This document shows, piece by piece, positions 50,534-62,500 of a stretch of DNA of 64,000 bases (position 1 is its first letter; each line of letters starts with the position of its first letter). The notes under the pieces were generated by a model, which was given only the letters and a program-made list of their open reading frames with translations, was not told the origin of the DNA and made no database searches. The stretch is from Struthidea cinerea (taxonomy: Eukaryota > Chordata > Aves > Passeriformes > Corcoracidae), in assembly GCA_013397865.1 (NCBI GenBank), contig VZTI01001123.1:109486-173485 (forward strand), given 5' to 3'. Position numbers and translations under genes: made by a program.

Positions 50534-51790
50534 TCTCCACCAGAGATATTTTCCTCTGAAGCTGACAGTCAGAAATCAACACACACTCCAAGCTGAGATT
50601 CCCCTGGGCACATATGGGATGCAAGTGCTGCTCTAGTTCATAATTTATTTTTTGTAATGGAGCAAGGTGATACACACTGCAGTCTAGATTTAGGCATATA
50701 GGAAAATATGTCCAGCACAGGAAGGTAGGTGATGCTTACAGAGAAGGAGCCCCAGCACACAGATAGGATTAATGTACCTAGTTCTGCCAAGGTCTTAGCC
50801 CAGATACTGAAACATCTAGATACTACCTAGAGAAGATAGCTCAGGTGCCTCCCAAATGGGTTCCTCACAGGCTTCCCATGAGCTACGTCCTCCAAAGTGT
50901 CAGATGGTTGTTACACATCTGCACAAAGGCAGAAAGAGGGACCCTCCTCTAGAAAACTGTGTTAGTATTCTCTGCCTTACAGGGGTGCATGGACCAGGCT
51001 CCGAAGAAAAATAAATAGTTGTAATTTGTCCAAAAAACAACGTTGTAAACATTCTTTTTGCCAGAAGTACTATTTGGCTATGAGTATAACAAGATTGTAA
51101 ATTAAACTTCCCTTGGCAATGCAAAATTATGCATTACTTATGACTCTAGTTGATCTGACTTCCTAGTGAATATGTGAAACACTAGGTAAGTACAAAGGGA
51201 GGCCCCAATCTGGCAAACATTTGTGCAAGAATGACCCTCTTCATGTCAGTGGTGCAAAAATTTGGTATGAGTAGGAAGCAAGGTAGCGGAAATGTGGGCA
51301 GGAGTCTCCAAGGGATAGGGGCCTTATATACTAGTTGAAGTATTCTGTTTGCAATGGACTTAACTCAGTGTCTTTCTTTTAAGTTTTAAGAAAAATGTTT
51401 TTTGCTTCATTAATGAGAGTTCACTAGAGTGAATGTTTTTTGAGCATACCTTATTCCTGGCTCCTGGCCAGCTCTAAAAGCAGTTGCGGTTTCTTCACAG
51501 AAATATAGATCTTCACAAAAAAATAAAACTTTTCAGCTTGTAATTCCCCAATGGTCGCCTCTCCAGCCAAATCACCCTTGGAAACATATTTTAAACCATT
51601 TGAGCAGGGGAAAATATTTGGAACTTTGCCTGTTTTGCTAAGGCTCAGCATCAAATTACACAGACAGAGCTTCTGTTTTTTTAAAAAATATTTTATGTCT
51701 ATACCATTTTGAAGTACATGGAAAGTAGTATTTTTTAAATAAAATAAAGCTTACTGGCGCCAGTATTACATCAGTGACTGTAACCATTGT
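50534..51790. other. Unique non-coding sequence
   Basis: Nothing identified. A 67-codon minus frame at 51451-51654 is unrecognised. Confidence 0.6.
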
Positions 51791-52540
51791 GTGCATTGTA
51801 TCCCTGGTAAGGATTTCTCAATCTTAATGCAACTGACGCAGGACATCGGGCTAGATGCAGTAGGAGATGTGAATGCAATTAAGTCCTTCCCTGAGTTCTT
51901 TAGGAAAACAACAGCGCTATTACTATTTGATTTATGCCTCTCAGGTAATGTATGCAACAGCCTTCATCCTTTAATAGAGAGTATGACTGAAAACTGGGAT
52001 CTAAGCCCAGTTTCATGTTGGAACATTTGTTTTTTTCATTTACCAAATAAGAGCCAGAAACTTGCAACACTTACTAAGAAGAATAACCATCAGTTTGGTC
52101 TGCAGCTTAGTGAACATACCTGGAGACAAAAGGGCCAAGTCCTTAACTGGTACAAACCAGCAACAGTCCAGAACTTGAAGGGATTTCAGAGGATCTCAGT
52201 CAAGTTATGCTTGCCATGGATCTGCCCCCATACATCTGCCCATGCATATGTAGGCAATGTGTATGTATGTGATAAGCGTGTGACATATTGTACTGCAGGG
52301 CATTTGATAAATAAATATCCAAGCAATTTTTCACATAGCCGCGATTGCATCACCTGCTCATTAATCAGTCTCCCTGATCCAGTCTGGCATTTCTGGCTCT
52401 TAAACTGCTTCAAACAGCACCATTTATATTTTAAAGCCAACCTGTCATGGAAGTATTTCCTCCCTCCCCCCACCAAAGAAATGGAATTTCCTCAGAAATT
52501 ATACCTGCATGAGGTCCAAGAGAGGCAAGATGAATTCTGA
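51791..52540 (+). other. Longest open frame in the window (249 codons), unrecognised
   Basis: The frame runs uninterrupted for 750 bases. Its first 55 residues (GKDFSILMQLTQDIGLDAVG, then NAIKSFPEFFRKTTALLLFD) look reasonably protein-like. The rest is rich in Trp, Cys and His, as is common when non-coding DNA is translated. No signal peptide, membrane segment, coiled coil or known domain is evident. Within it, 51842-51944 has a plausible acceptor (ending GACGCAG) and a good donor (CTCAG followed by GTAATG), so a 103-base internal exon is conceivable. A 96-codon minus frame overlaps at 52186-52476. The whole ORF is probably not a protein; a small exon or a constrained non-coding element are alternatives. 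Confidence 0.15.
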
Positions 52541-53779
52541 AAATTATGAAATTGTCCTGGTTTTAAAGACATATGTGTGTTTGGTCCTAGTGAATGAAAC
52601 AGGAAGAACTTTAGCAGCTTTCCAGCAGACCAACTCAGTGAAACGTAGAGAGTCTGAGACACAGGGCTTTAAAACAGTGATTTTTTTTTTTTAAGTCATG
52701 CAAGTGATCCTAAATTATTTTAGATATGTTTTAAAAGTCCTAGTTTTAATTTTTCTCTTCCTTGTGCCAGTCAATGCACCTAGCTTAATGGGCCAAGAAA
52801 CACAAGGAACAGGCTCCTGAAAATATTTTTCAAAGTTTGAAAGCACTTTAGAAGTGTTTTTATATAACAGATATGGCAGAAACTGCAAATCCCAAACATG
52901 CTAATGAAACTGTACATATACATTCTTAAATACCTATGTCAAGAGATTGTTCAGGCTGGAAAATCAAGCTTTCACGAATCAGGAAGGAGAAGTTGCAAGA
53001 GTTCCCAATTTTAATGCCATTTGTTCAATCCACATAAACTACCACATAGCCACATAAACCTCCCTCTTACCCAGCCAAGCCGTGCTCCACTTAATAAGCA
53101 GATGGCTTATGTCTCTTTGTTTTTGGCATTCCCATTTATCAGGTGGGCCCACAATTTATTTGATACAATGCACTTAAGGTTCTGCACTGGATGCACAAGT
53201 ACTCACTCCCTCTTGGCTGCTTTAGGGATGCTCTTACCATGCCTTTGCTAGACCACTGATAGGCTCAGTGCCCTCTATTCCCACCCCACAGCCTGGGAGT
53301 ATAAAACACTGAAAAAGGAACTGCAGATTTATCAAAAACAAGTGGCTGGTATTTGATTTTTTGGCATACCTAGAACCTGACTGCATACTGCCTGTATAGG
53401 GCATCTGCAATCAGCTCTACTCATTCCTGTGTGCTCTCAGACATTCTGAAAACCTGTCTGCAGATGTGTTCCTAGGATGGTCAGAAAATTATGTGGTTAA
53501 TGGCCATGCAAGAAGAGACTGACTCAAATGGTGGTCCAGCAGAAAATGTAGAGAAACAATCCAGTGACTGAAGAAGACATCCTCTTTCTTAAACAGGAAA
53601 CTAGCTCTTCCTTTAGTACAACTCCCTACTCAAAAGAGTCAAACAAAGATCCAAAAGTACAAGTTGAAGGGAGAAAAATTGTACCCAGCTCCTGCTGGTC
53701 TTCTGTGGGCTGTAATCAGCAGACAAGGACTCTGTGGTAAAAATGTCTGCTTAATTCTTAAGTTTCTGGTGACTTATTT
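52541..53779. other. Unique non-coding sequence
   Basis: Nothing identified apart from a T12 run at 52681-52692. Confidence 0.6.
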
Positions 53780-53905
53780 AAAAAAAACAAAAGAACAAAA
53801 GAGAGAGAAGAAAAAAAACCAAGACCAGAAAACCAACCAAAAGGACCCACTAACCCACTAGCCAAACTAAACCGAAACCCTCCCCCATAAAACCTAGCCA
53901 AATAT
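53780..53905. repeat. A/C-rich low-complexity tract, T-free for 71 bases
   Basis: From 53780 to 53850 the plus strand has no T at all. It begins as A-runs with C and G (AAAAAAACAAAAGAAC), passes through a GAGAGAGAAG patch, then becomes ACC/CCA-rich with words such as CACTAACCCACTAGCC to about 53905. It may be a decayed simple repeat or the 3' tail of an unidentified element. Confidence 0.7.
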
Positions 53906-54760
53906 GTGAGGATTGTTTGAGTGTTTCACATGCTCAATGCAAGGAAGAAAAAGAAACAAAGAAAGTAAAAGAAACATTCTGTCATGAGGTCACCATGCCC
54001 TCTTCTTTAAAGTCTTGCTTGAAATTGTAGAATTGACATGTCACCTGAAAATAAATTAACTTAAACATAAATAGCATACTTCATTTACTCTAAAGACACT
54101 CTAAATTCAAGTTGAAGCTGATACCCAGAAAGAAAAGCTTTCAGCCTGAACAGTTAAAACCATTTGGCAAATTTAGCACCAATTATAAGTACGGGCCTTA
54201 TAATGGGAAACATACAGAAACTGCAGGTGTAGGTAACACACCTGCTTATGAAATGTGGAATAGGAGATAGATGCTAAGCAGATTCCAACTCTGCCCAGAG
54301 AGTAATCTGTACCTATTTAATTGAAGCTTTATACTATGGCTCGTCATTCTTTTCCTGCATTTTTTTCCACATCCCACTCTTTTGACACTTTGCTACAGAC
54401 AACATGAAAACAAACAAAATAGAACACTTTCATCTGCATAAATGATAAGAAAAAAGGAACTATGAAAGAAAAGGAGCAAGGGTTACAAATGAAGACACTG
54501 ACATGGATTGTATGGTACATTTATTCTTTAATGAGTGTGTTGTAGATAAATACAACGGGAAAATACAACAGTAACACAGGTTGTGCAAGTTGAAAGAGAA
54601 GATCATCTTGGATCTTGGAGTGATTGGAGAGGAATGAAAAGAAAAGGGACTAAGGAACTCTGAAGCCAGGGATGAGGAAGAGAAAACTGAAAAGTTGGAC
54701 AGGATATAGCTACAAACTAGAACAACCATGCTCCTCCCTCTTCTTCACACTTCCTTCTCT
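53906..54760. other. Unique AT-rich non-coding sequence
   Basis: Nothing identified. Confidence 0.6.
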
Positions 54761-54852
54761 CACCTCACCTCACCTCACCTCACCTCACCTCACCTCACCT
54801 CATCTCATCTCATCTCATCTCATCTCATCTCATCTCATCTCATCTCATCTCT
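54761..54852. repeat. Two-phase pentanucleotide microsatellite: (CACCT)8 then (CATCT)10
   Basis: Eight perfect CACCT units (54761-54800) pass without a break into ten perfect CATCT units (54801-54850), plus two further bases of the next unit. The units differ by one C-to-T transition. The strand is C/T-rich with A only once per unit. Its translation produces spurious 'LTSPH'/'LISSH' repeats in open frames over it; these are not proteins. Confidence 0.98.
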
Positions 54853-57800
54853 GATAAAACACTACGTTTTATTCCATTCATTAATTTGTTTTCAGAAGTC
54901 ACAAATTATACTGTGATTTTACCTGTCAAGTCTGTGCATGGATCTGGAATGCTACAGTCAAGGCCCACTTCATGTGAACCTAAATCAGCAGTGCCTAGAG
55001 ATTTCCACTAGCATGAGCTCTCCTTCATTTACACCACTTCTTTGCTCAGAAGGACAGATGAGAGGGTTCAGCATTTTTTTCCCTGCTTTGTTTTCTTACT
55101 GTCAGGCTGAAGAACCCAGCAAGGAATCCTTTGTGCCCATTCCTCTGCACCCCATTTGCTTCAAGGCAGAGAGAACATTCTTCTTTCAAGGTTAATTTGT
55201 TGCATAGACCCTCCTTGATAAATCAGGTATTTATTTTTTACTGCTTCCTTTCAAACCCAAGTCCAACAAATGCCCAGGAAAAGCTGACCCAGTGTGTAAA
55301 AAATATCTCCAGTCCCATTCTTTTTGGCCAAAATGCAAACTGACAACCCACAGCCCGCCTTTTTGAACCTGAGACTTTCTCCCTGCCACATATTCTCTGG
55401 TTTTACCCTAGCCTAAGATTGAAACACAGACACAGAAAAGCTTCTGTCATCCTCGTGATTTTCTCCAAGGTGAGAATGTCTTTTCTTCCCTAATTTTTTT
55501 CCACTGCTCCCAGTTCCACCTCTGGGTGCTACCCAAAATCCCTTAGTCTTTCTATACGCCTGTGGAGGTGCACACAAAGCCTGAAGTCCTGGAAGTAGAA
55601 TTCCACTAACCCATGCTGCTTGTCAACTGCATAGACTGCAGAGTCCCCAAAGCTTACATTTTAAGTGCTTGGAAACAAGGCTCTCTCCCTTTCCTCATAT
55701 ACAAATTGCTGGTTCTCGAGGCTACACAGCCGCTTTTCTGCTGAGGCCATGGTGGGTCCACATGTGGTTCACATGGAGCTTGTCTAAGTCCCATTTAGCA
55801 GCAGTCTTGGTCTCCCTACTAGATGCAAAGACAATTTAAGTAACTACAGACACAAGGCAAACAGCTCTTCTGCCTCTGTACTCAGCCCTAAGGAATCAAA
55901 TTGTGTATTCAATATCCCTGTGACCTGCTATGGGCCCACACAGTATCTGCGGTCTTTCCCGGCCAGTCATTATGGACAAGGTAGAAGACAGACACAGCTG
56001 ACAGTGGGTGACAGGATTCAAATTTATAAATGCTCCACAAGTTACGACATCTTACAAGCCACATTGTTTTGCTTGCCATTGTGTCCAGCCAACATAGACA
56101 AAATCTTAATTCTATGACAATAGCAACTGTGCCTACACAGTGGTTACCATACACCTTTGGTTGTGCAAGACAGCTCCTGTGCCAGCTACCAAGCCACTGT
56201 CCACAGTCCGCCCATGTCAGCACAGAAGCAACTCTGCAGTAGCAATGCAGAAACACATGGCTGCTTCCATTTGAAAATCCAGCTTCTCACTACCAATGAG
56301 AAGAGAGCTGACCTGAATCGGGAAGATGGCCTACGGGACTACTGTGGTGAAGTGTTCATTACCACTTTGTCGCTGTCTTGTCTCACACTCTCTCATCATG
56401 TCACTGCCCAATTCTTGGCAGGTTACTAAAGGCCAAGACAGGGTTATAACTGCACCTGTCTGCATTGCATATTATTCAAGGACTTCATATTCTTTGCTTT
56501 TTTACCTTACGCCTGGCCTTTGTACTCTTTAGAGATAGATGTCATTTGCCATTGCATTCCACAGACCTTTGGATGACTGTCCAAGTCCATCAATTATGTT
56601 TCTGGAAATATTTCCTCTCAATGATCTTTCAGTTCTTCCCAGATGGCAAGCAGAAGCAGTTCCTGTTATGTCTCAGCCATAGGAAATATGGTACAGAGAT
56701 ACAGTGCACAGATGTAAATGGACTTGCTGAGCAAGACCACCACTCAAACAGATAGATGGCATCTCATCACCATGACAAGAACAGTAGATGCTGGTGCATC
56801 CTGGTAAGTTTGAAGAACAGAGGACTGTCACAAGAGAATTCAGAGCAGATGAATAAACACAGTCATCTGCACACTGAGTTAATACTGAGCAAACCAACTG
56901 CACTTTTAAAATAGCAGCATAGAACATGCATTATCTCACCAGCTAATGCATACTAAAACATTGTCACGCAAACAGAGATCATTTCAAACGAACCATCTAT
57001 CCCCTTCCACTACCTTGCAGGCAAGTCTTTAGCATATGTTTTACCAAACAGTCTTTGGCAGTTCTATATTCCAAGCCTTAGCACTTTTAACATGGACAGA
57101 AAATTGTTTTGGAAAAAGCCCAAACATTAACTATTAAAACTCAAACAAAGAAGTACGACTTGGGAAACTAATCTTTTTTTATATATCTGAAAAGAGAAAT
57201 GAAATTCAGTTTGGAAAACATTTTTATTAAAAACTGTAGCTGTCTGTACTCTGAAACACCCTGGAGGTCTAAAGATGATATCAGTATATAAATATTCAGG
57301 GCGTCCTGAATATTTCTTTTCAGAAAAGACTTTCTTTTTTTTTCCCCTTGCAATTTCTTTGACCTTTAGAAAACAGTCACTATTTGTAGCTTGATTTTTT
57401 CAAGATGTTCTCTGGTACATAAAGATGGCAGGGAATTCAATTTAAAAGTCAACTCATGAAACACCATATAATAGTCAGAAGATAGTATTGCTTTAGGCAA
57501 TGTTTTATTAAGTGAACAGCCATTCAAAGCATTTTGGAGCATATTATATCCTATTTGAAGGAGTTCACTTTATTCAATCCTACAGAAAAAATATTTTACA
57601 AGAGAGATGATATTTGAACTATCCACAGGCATATGGTTAAAATGGCCAGTACTCAGATTTAGCAGAGATGAGTCTTCTTGCTTTATAGAGGCCTGTCAAA
57701 AGGACCGATTTATAACAAGGTCAGGGTTTTTTTCTCTTTAAAGGGAATGGGACTTTCATGGGGTCCCATACAACAGCTGCAAAAATACCTCAAGTCTGTC

Positions 57801-59555
57801 ATCCGGAATTCCTGAAGGTGACTTGTGGATTTGTGGCTAATGAAACACTGCAAAGCAGCACTCACCATGTTATAAAACAGCCCTAATGGTTTATTAGCCT
57901 CTTATGGGACAAAAAAATGAAAGGTGCCCAAAGCGTGTTATTCTGTTATAATTATATAAAGCCAAATTTAGAGAGAGACAGAACAGAATCAAGCACATGG
58001 AGATGTCTCTGTGACCTCAAAAGTGGATCACAGATGATTTATGACACCACAAAGCAATCACTGGAGACCTGGGATCCAATTAAGGATTCTCACTGATGAA
58101 AATCAGAACATTTTCTCATGATCTACAATGAAGAAAGATTAAAATTTGGTCACCAAAACCTTAGTTCACTTGACTTATACAGCACAAGAGTTTGTTCCTG
58201 GAACAGGACAAGCTCATTCCACAGATAAGACATCTGATAAGAGCAGCAGTGGCTAATAGATTACTTAGGCTTGAGAGCAAGGAAAGGGCACTGAGAGAAT
58301 TGTGTTCTCAACAGTTCAGAAAACAGAGTATGCATTATATATCATAGAAAGCTTTCTGATATTTCTGTTTTTCTACCTTTACAAAGTAAGACTTAGTAAA
58401 GTACAGGAAATTACCCTATTTCTAAATGAATGACCTTGTACTCTACCTCTTAAGCTGAACTAAAGGGAAGGCTGTGTCCTCCTAAACAACACTACATTTC
58501 AATAATTTGAATTTTTCAGGGCAATAATACCATATATTTTTATTTTTGTCAAATACAAAGCAGCTTTAATCATCTTCTTTTATTGAATTTAGTTTTGTTT
58601 AATGTGTTCCAGTCACAAAAACCAATGGCAGATAAAAATTATCCAGTGCTATTTGTGCGGAGAAAGCTTGCAGGGATGTGACTAATAGCTTTACATTCCT
58701 GGGGAAATATTGACCCAAACTGCAGGACAACACCTGCTGATGAAAATGGTTCCTATGATTCTAGCAGCCGTGACACAGCTGCAACTGGATTTTCACCACA
58801 TTGCCAATGTGGACAAGACTTTTCCCTTTACTGTTTCCTGAGCAAGTTCAATGAACAGAACCCATCTCCATCAGATTTTCTTAGGGACAAAGACCTGATT
58901 CCTTCCATAAAACCTTTCCGGACATGGATGGACTACAGAGAAACTCCTCTTCAACCCTGAATCTGCCCAGCTTTAAGCACTTCAGTTGTAGTTCTGGGAA
59001 GAGGACACACAGTACTTCTTTTCTGGGTATTTGTAAAGGGGTGATTTTCATCCACAATGACGATAAATGCCTAGCTATTTCAGAAGAAATGAAACATGTA
59101 TTCTTCCTGTGCCTTTTCAAATGTGCAGTCTGAGAACATTAACTTACTTATTACAAAGCTGTGCCTATATAGTGGAAATTCTCCCATCAAGAGACATCCT
59201 GCAGACACGCACATTACTGGGATTACACTGAATCTGAAAGGCCACAAGTGGAGAAAAATTATTATGCTTTTCACCTGTGATCAGAACATTTTCCCTGCAA
59301 CGTTCATATTTCCTGAAAAAAAACCCCACTAGTTCCCTTTTGCTGAGATGTCAAATCAACATATGTAAAAACCCAAAGGTATTTTATTCATTGCTAAGTG
59401 AACCAGCACAATAAAAGCAAACATGATAATGATGAAAATGATTGTTCAATATATGCTAATTACTTGTTCAAACACAAGGAAGAAGATAGGAGAAGGGAGA
59501 CTTCCCTGTTAAGTCTACCATTTCTCCTTCATTTTCTTTCCTTCTACCTCCATAG
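54853..59555. other. Unique AT-rich non-coding sequence
   Basis: No gene or named repeat. Between about 55909 and 56755 stops are sparse and short frames open in all three plus frames and on the minus strand (115 codons, 55909-56256); none resembles a protein I know. Confidence 0.55.
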
Positions 59556-59590
59556 TTTTTTTGTTTGTTTGTTTGTTTGTTTGTTTTTTT
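59556..59590. repeat. (TTTG)n microsatellite
   Basis: T7, then six G residues spaced exactly four bases apart (59563 to 59583), then T7. On the minus strand this is (CAAA)n, which can be the tail of some LINEs and SINEs, but no element body is visible beside it. Confidence 0.92.
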
Positions 59591-62500
59591 AAGAAACAGA
59601 TACCTGGTCAATTCTTGCCCACTTCTTCAAAGTATTGTACTAGATCTTGCATGTTTCGAGGCTGGTTACAAACCGGGCCTGGTTCAACTGAAGGGAGAGT
59701 TTGCACCAGGCACTTACACGCTACTGTCTCAGGCTGGATGAACTATGTCTGCCTAATTCGGAATCCCCCTGAACATCAAAGGTCTAACTCACACTTCAGG
59801 GTTAGCAGGGTCACATTCCACCTAAAAGAAGCCTAATACTGCCTGAACTGCTCACAACAAGCTTCTTGTTTGACAGTTTTTGACCCATTTTCTGTTCTCA
59901 AATGATGTGCAAGCAAACTTATATTTTGCCACATTCTTTAATAATTCACTAAACACTTCATGTGGATTCATTCAAATGGCTTTGTCTGAACTATCTGCTC
60001 TGAGCCTTGAACATCTGCAGTGTGTCATTCAGGCTGCAATTTTCCACCTGGTTGTAACTTCTGGTTTCTGGAACATTCCCAAATGCACAGAAAGACTTCA
60101 GGATGGCCACCCAAACAATCCTGAAAAAAATTTCACACAACTACATCTAGGCATGAGCTTGTACAATGCTTTACCTTTAATAAATAGTTTTGTGAAGGGA
60201 AATTCAGTTAAGAAAGTTCGTAAAAGGCAACTGGAGAGGCCATAGCAGTATCCGTAAATATAGTCAAGTAGAAGACTTCTCCTCTGCTGTTTTTTTCTAA
60301 ATGTGACAGGGACTGAAAAATAAAAGGAAAAAAGAAAGGGCCTGAGCAGGAAAAATGCCAGGGGAAAAAATGTAGGCATAGGGAAAATAAGTATAAAAAT
60401 GTCACGAAGAGGCAACCATTCCTCAGTGGAACAAAGAATGGTGAAAATATTTAAGGACATAGTTTAAGCCACATGTATACATAATCCTTTGATCTCTCAG
60501 TGAGGAAATCCACTGTCTTGCAGTAAGCATCAAATTATCCACATCAGAACACACTGCTAAGCTTTTCAGTATATGAGAATTGACTGGAGTTGAGGATAAA
60601 TAACATGCTGGAATTCACAACCCAAAAAGAGCGATCAGTTAATGATCCCACTTTTCTGTCAAAAATTCCCAATGTCTAATGCAGTTATATATGTTAGGTT
60701 AAATTTAGGTTAAAACCAACTATGAAATACAGATATCCCTTGAACAGGGTATTATAAAAAGTTTTAAAATAGGGATAGCTTTGCAATCCCAAAAGAGGTA
60801 CCATGGGTGTATCGCAAGACCTCAGCTCTATAGCACGTCTATAGCATCTTCCCACTGGTATGAAACAAATATAACAAAAGCAAGTCTTCTGTGAACTTAA
60901 CTCAGACCTTCACTGGAAGAAAACCAACTTGGACCTTAAGAAAGAGGCAAGAAGATAATGAGGAATTTTCTCTCTTTTACAGCTAAATTTAAAGAAGCAA
61001 ATGCCAAACATAGAAAGCAAAGACAGGGTATAAACTTGTAAGGCTGTTTTTCTCATAAGACAAGAAGCCTAATTTAGAAAGTATCTTTTCCACTGTTTCT
61101 AATTTTTAATGTAACAGCTTGTAGCCCATAAGCACAAGTAGGGTATCCAGATGAGGTAAAGGCTGTGAACAATAGGAAGAAACAGGTACTAAACAGATTT
61201 GTGGGGTGAATGAATGAAGCTGATGTTAGAACAGAATGAAGCAAATTTAAATGCTATTGGTTTTACAAGAGTATTTGCAACGTTGTTATACTAAATCCTA
61301 ACCCTAGTTTGCTTCAGCTCAATATCATGTCTGAATACACACATTAGATAAAAATAACTAGACAATGCTGCAGAAAGATATGATCCACCTGCAGTTTAAT
61401 GAACTGAAGTGGTATGGGTATCATGCCAATCATTACCTTAGTAATTAATTTTATGAATGCCACAGGAATTAATACTTTTAGAAAGATACCTGGGTGGAAA
61501 AATAAAATATAGCTATGAACAATCATATCTAAAGGTGGTAAATTTACATCAGATATAAGAGACGTTTCCAAACAAATGAATCTTTTCAAAGAAGTGGTAG
61601 AAACCCCTTAACTTATCACCTAGGACATTTAAAAATAGATCAAATAAACTACTGGTAACAGTAATTTAACATAATGACTAATCTCACACTGATTGCATAA
61701 TCTCGCAAAAGGAATGGAGAATGTTCCAAAACTTATTTTCCATCTCTAATGTGTAATATCTCTAAGTCTCTGGACATGTTTGGGCTATCCAGCCATGGAT
61801 AGTAGGTCTGGCTCCAGAAAACAGCATGATGCCAGCATACAACTTAGTTCCCAAAGTTTGGGAAATCTCCAGAGCACCACTGTTGCTAACCATCTTCCCC
61901 AAAGTAACAACTTTAGTCTCATCTTTACAGTCACCCTAAATCTGATCCATCCCTCTTGCAGAACTTTGAAAAAAGCAGTCGCCTCAGGCAAGCAGAAAGA
62001 GCTCACCTTCAAGGCACACACAGGATGACTGCTATTTGTAGGAAGAACAAAATACTCATTTGCAACACAACAGCAAACAGCTGGTGGTTCAGCGTATTTT
62101 GATGTATCAAAAAAAAACCCAAAACCACATTTAATAATTCACCTGAAAAGAAAATCACAGCTATTATGTGACTTTGTCACCGAGATCTCCCACCTCAATA
62201 CTTTAATGCTTGTTATTAGCACAGTAACAAGTTTATGACCGACTGTATTTCTCTATCATATCTGAAGCCCTTAATTTTTGTTAGCTGCACAAAGGAGATA
62301 TACAGATATATTTTCAAAACTATCCATGACTGTGGATGATTCTTGCTTGAATGTCAAATTAGAAAATCTGATTTTCAATGGTTAGGTGCTCAGCACATAC
62401 TGAAATCAGGCTGTCTGGAAATGTTTCAGATTGTGCCTCTAATAAGGAAGTAATTGTATCATTCATCACTTCTGCAAATTAAACTTTTAAGACAAAGACA

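Noticed and set aside
54672..54916. Repetitive 'LTSPH'/'LISSH' proteins in two frames
   Set aside because: These are direct translations of the pentanucleotide microsatellite.
55909..56755. Cluster of overlapping open frames on both strands
   Set aside because: None is longer than 115 codons, they conflict with one another, and none resembles a retroviral, LINE or host protein.
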